In this document: positions 12,321 through 13,775 of the stretch, piece after piece
How the letters are laid out: the number at the start of each line of letters is the position of its first letter
Position numbering within the stretch: position 1 is the stretch's first letter
From: Acidimicrobiia bacterium
Lineage (GTDB): Bacteria; Actinomycetota; Acidimicrobiia; Acidimicrobiales; Ilumatobacteraceae
Assembly: GCA_013811855.1 (NCBI GenBank)
Contig: JACCUL010000095.1
Span: forward strand, 1 to 13,775
DNA length: 13,775 bases
Reading direction: 5' to 3'
Made by a program: the position numbers and the translations under genes
The notes under the pieces: generated by a model
What the model was told of the DNA's origin: nothing
Database searches by the model: none
What the model saw: the letters and a program-made list of their open reading frames with translations, nothing else

Positions 12321-13231
12321 GCCGCGACCGCCTGATAGCGGCCGGGTTCGACCTCGGCGGCTTCGCCCCGCGCCAGCATCCGTTGGACGTGCAGCTCGGC
12401 GCTGCGGAGCTCGGCGGGCACGACGTTCGGCGACTCGACGTGGGGGCGGTAGAGGAAACGGCGCGCGGCCATCTCCTCCAGCGAGTGCGGTTCGGCGAGA
12501 TAGGTCCGCATCGCCTCGTGGCGGCGGGGGATCACGGCGGCGAAGTCGTCGAGCAGCCGGACGAACTCGTCGCGGCTCTCGATGACACCCTTGTGGTGGA
12601 ACGTCACGTAGTGATCGGCCTGTTCGTCGCGCACGGCAACCAAGCTGGCCTCGAAGTCGTCGAGATCGCTCCACATGTCGCCGTAGTACGGGCCGAACCC
12701 GCTGAGGTCGATGTCGGAGAGGAAGAACACCCCGCCGGTGATCCGGAAGCCGCTGTGCCCGCGGGTGTGGCCGGGCAGGTGTACGGCCTCGACGGTGACG
12801 CCGCCGAGGTCGAAGACATGGCCGTCGGTGAACCCGATCGCGTCGGGTCGCGGGGTGTACGAGAACTCCTCGACGACGAGCCGCCGGAACTCGTCGCGCA
12901 TCGGCTGCGGGTAGCCGTAGACGTCGAGCAGGCCATCGAGGCTGACGACACCGGGTCGGTCGGCTTCGTGGGCGTGCACCCGGGCATCGGCGAACAGTCC
13001 GTTGCCAGCCATGTGGTCCTCGTGGCTGTGGCTGTTGACGACGGCGTCGATCGCGGTCGGCGCGCCGCCGGCGGCGACGACGCTGATCGACGGGTCGATG
13101 AGGACGGTCTCGCTGCGGCCGCGGACCAGGACGGAGTTCCCGGACGGGTAGGCCCCGGCGGCGTCGCCGACGAGCAGGCTCACGGCGTCCGTGAGCACGC
13201 GCTGGCGCTCTCCCCAGTCGACGATCGGCAC
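12317..13231 (-). CDS. Metallo-beta-lactamase-fold hydrolase, coupled upstream of the DEAD-box helicase
   Basis: This is a 304-aa metallohydrolase with a binuclear metal site. Motif HSHEDH is at 68-73 (H68, H70, D72, H73), the third-motif histidine is H155 in LPGHTRGH, an Asp in LSDIDL (D173 or D175) should bridge the metals, and H212/H213 in FHHKGV is the last ligand. This is the glyoxalase-II-like arrangement; it lacks the beta-CASP domain that marks RNase J and CPSF-type nucleases, so an RNase role is not supported by sequence. The C-terminal ~90 residues (about 215-304) are helical, with FLYRPHVESPNVVPAELRSAELHVQRML resembling the terminal extension in some thioesterase or lactonase-like members. 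The substrate is unknown. It starts at GTG 13231, 6 nt after TACCGT, with no Shine-Dalgarno. The stop overlaps the helicase start by 4 bp, making a two-gene operon. Confidence 0.87.
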   Translation of the reverse strand: MPIVDWGERQRVLTDAVSLLVGDAAGAYPSGNSVLVRGRSETVLIDPSISVVAAGGAPTAIDAVVNSHSHEDHMAGNGLFADARVHAHEADRPGVVSLDGLLDVYGYPQPMRDEFRRLVVEEFSYTPRPDAIGFTDGHVFDLGGVTVEAVHLPGHTRGHSGFRITGGVFFLSDIDLSGFGPYYGDMWSDLDDFEASLVAVRDEQADHYVTFHHKGVIESRDEFVRLLDDFAAVIPRRHEAMRTYLAEPHSLEEMAARRFLYRPHVESPNVVPAELRSAELHVQRMLARGEAAEVEPGRYQAVAA

Positions 13232-13237
13232 GCCTGG

Positions 13238-13243
13238 ACGGTA
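13238..13243 (-). promoter_or_regulatory. Probable leaderless -10 element of the MBL-helicase operon (TACCGT)
   Basis: On the minus strand TACCGT ends 6 nt before GTG 13231. The upstream promoter half would lie inside the divergent amidase coding region, since the two start codons are only 29 bp apart. Confidence 0.55.
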
Positions 13244-13248
13244 GACGC

Positions 13249-13254
13249 GATCAT
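13249..13254 (+). promoter_or_regulatory. Possible leaderless -10 element of the amidase (GATCAT)
   Basis: GATCAT ends 6 nt before ATG 13261 and there is no Shine-Dalgarno in the six intervening bases. It matches only the loose xANNNT form. It lies 5 bp from the opposing TACCGT, so the two polymerase footprints would overlap. Confidence 0.3.
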
Positions 13255-13260
13255 CCGGCG

Positions 13261-13775
13261 ATGGACCATGTCTCGGACCTCACCCAAGCCACCGCGACCG
13301 AGCTGCTCGAGCTCTATCGCACCGGGACGGCATCGCCCGTCGAGGCGGTACGGGCGGTGCTGTCGCGCCTCGAGGTCGTCGATCCGACGATCAATGCGTT
13401 CTGCCTCGTCGACGCCGATGCCGCGCTGGTCGCGGCCGAGGCGAGCGCGGTTCGCTGGCGGACCGGTACGCCGTGCGGGCCACTGGACGGCGTGCCGACC
13501 TCGATCAAGGATCTCGTGCTGACGGCGGGGTGGCCGACCCGTCGCGGCAGCTGCACGGTCGACCCGGACCAGCCGTGGACCGTGGACGCGCCGGCGACGG
13601 CCCGGCTGCGCGAGGCCGGTGCCGTCCTCATCGGCAAGACGACGACGCCCGAGTTCGGCTGCAAGGGCGAGACGAACTCGCCGCTGACGGGGATCACGCG
13701 CAACCCGTGGGACCTGACGCGCACACCGGGCGGCTCGTCCGGCGGTACGGCTGCGGCCGTCGCCGCTGGGCTGGC
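13261..13775 (+). CDS. Amidase signature family enzyme, N-terminal part (3' end outside window)
   Basis: The frame is open from ATG 13261 to the end of the window, about 171 codons of a family that usually runs to 450-500. Amidase-signature enzymes hydrolyse amides through a Ser-cisSer-Lys triad. The catalytic lysine is K83 in GVPTSIKDL, and TPGGSSGGTAAAVAAG (155-170) carries the cis-Ser of the triad (S159). The nucleophilic Ser of the usual DIGGSIR segment lies just beyond the window. TARLREAGAVLIGKTTTPEFG and NPWDLTRTPGG are the other typical segments. The family includes GatA (Glu-tRNA amidotransferase), fatty-acid amide hydrolase and catabolic amidases; lack of visible GatB/GatC neighbours, and an isolated position next to a divergent hydrolase, favours a stand-alone amidase, but this cannot be settled here. 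There is no Shine-Dalgarno. The start is 29 bp from the divergent MBL start. Confidence 0.9.
   Translation, partial: MDHVSDLTQATATELLELYRTGTASPVEAVRAVLSRLEVVDPTINAFCLVDADAALVAAEASAVRWRTGTPCGPLDGVPTSIKDLVLTAGWPTRRGSCTVDPDQPWTVDAPATARLREAGAVLIGKTTTPEFGCKGETNSPLTGITRNPWDLTRTPGGSSGGTAAAVAAGL

Noticed and set aside
12317..13231. MBL protein as an RNase acting with the helicase
   Set aside because: No beta-CASP domain or KH-like motif is visible; the glyoxalase-II-like ligand pattern does not by itself support nuclease activity.
10941..13522. Long plus-strand open frames antisense to the helicase and MBL genes
   Set aside because: Low-complexity Arg/Asp/Gly/Ala translations mirror genes with complete motif sets on the minus strand.
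1..13775. CRISPR arrays, tRNA/rRNA genes, transposases, phage or defence systems
   Set aside because: None seen on either strand; gene content is ordinary metabolism, transport and RNA handling.

Overview
The window is about 13.8 kb of very GC-rich, gene-dense bacterial DNA with strong G/C preference at third codon positions. Frequent GTG starts, the gene families present (a mycobacterial-type DhmA haloalkane dehalogenase, an actinobacterial UBP zinc finger, a Pr6Pr-type membrane protein) and abundant leaderless-looking starts all suggest an actinobacterium, possibly an Acidimicrobiia-like lineage. The lineage is an inference. I see no rRNA, tRNA, CRISPR array, transposase or phage gene.

Layout, left to right: the 3' end of a thiamine-pyrophosphate enzyme (+), then a PLP-dependent serine/threonine dehydratase (+), convergent with a short-chain dehydrogenase (-). 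The dehydrogenase is divergent from a YbfB/YjiJ-type MFS transporter (+), and a TetR-style symmetric operator array lies between them. A haloalkane dehalogenase (+) follows the transporter closely, then a UBP zinc-finger gene whose 3' part is lost (+) and a long inverted repeat. Next come a PlsC-like acyltransferase (-) divergent from a pirin (+), a Pr6Pr-like membrane protein (-) overlapping the pirin tail to tail, a Baeyer-Villiger-type flavin monooxygenase (+), a 54-aa acidic protein (-), a LysE/RhtB exporter (+) and an SRPBCC protein (+). The right end holds a DEAD-box RNA helicase (-) translationally coupled to an upstream metallo-beta-lactamase-fold hydrolase (-), and a divergent amidase that runs off the end (+).

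Most genes look like single-gene units rather than one pathway. The only clear operon is MBL hydrolase then helicase; MFS and dehalogenase may be partly co-transcribed. Several enzymes (dehalogenase, flavin monooxygenase, SDR, amidase) suit a generalist degrading varied organic compounds, but nothing ties them into one route.

The most informative pattern is in the starts. Six genes have a hexamer matching TA(G/C)(C/G)GT ending 6-9 nt before the start codon with no clear Shine-Dalgarno, and four more have a looser (C/G)ANNNT there. By contrast, the three genes with an obvious Shine-Dalgarno have their TANNNT hexamer 30-37 nt upstream. This points to two classes of transcription unit, leaderless and leadered, sharing one -10 element.
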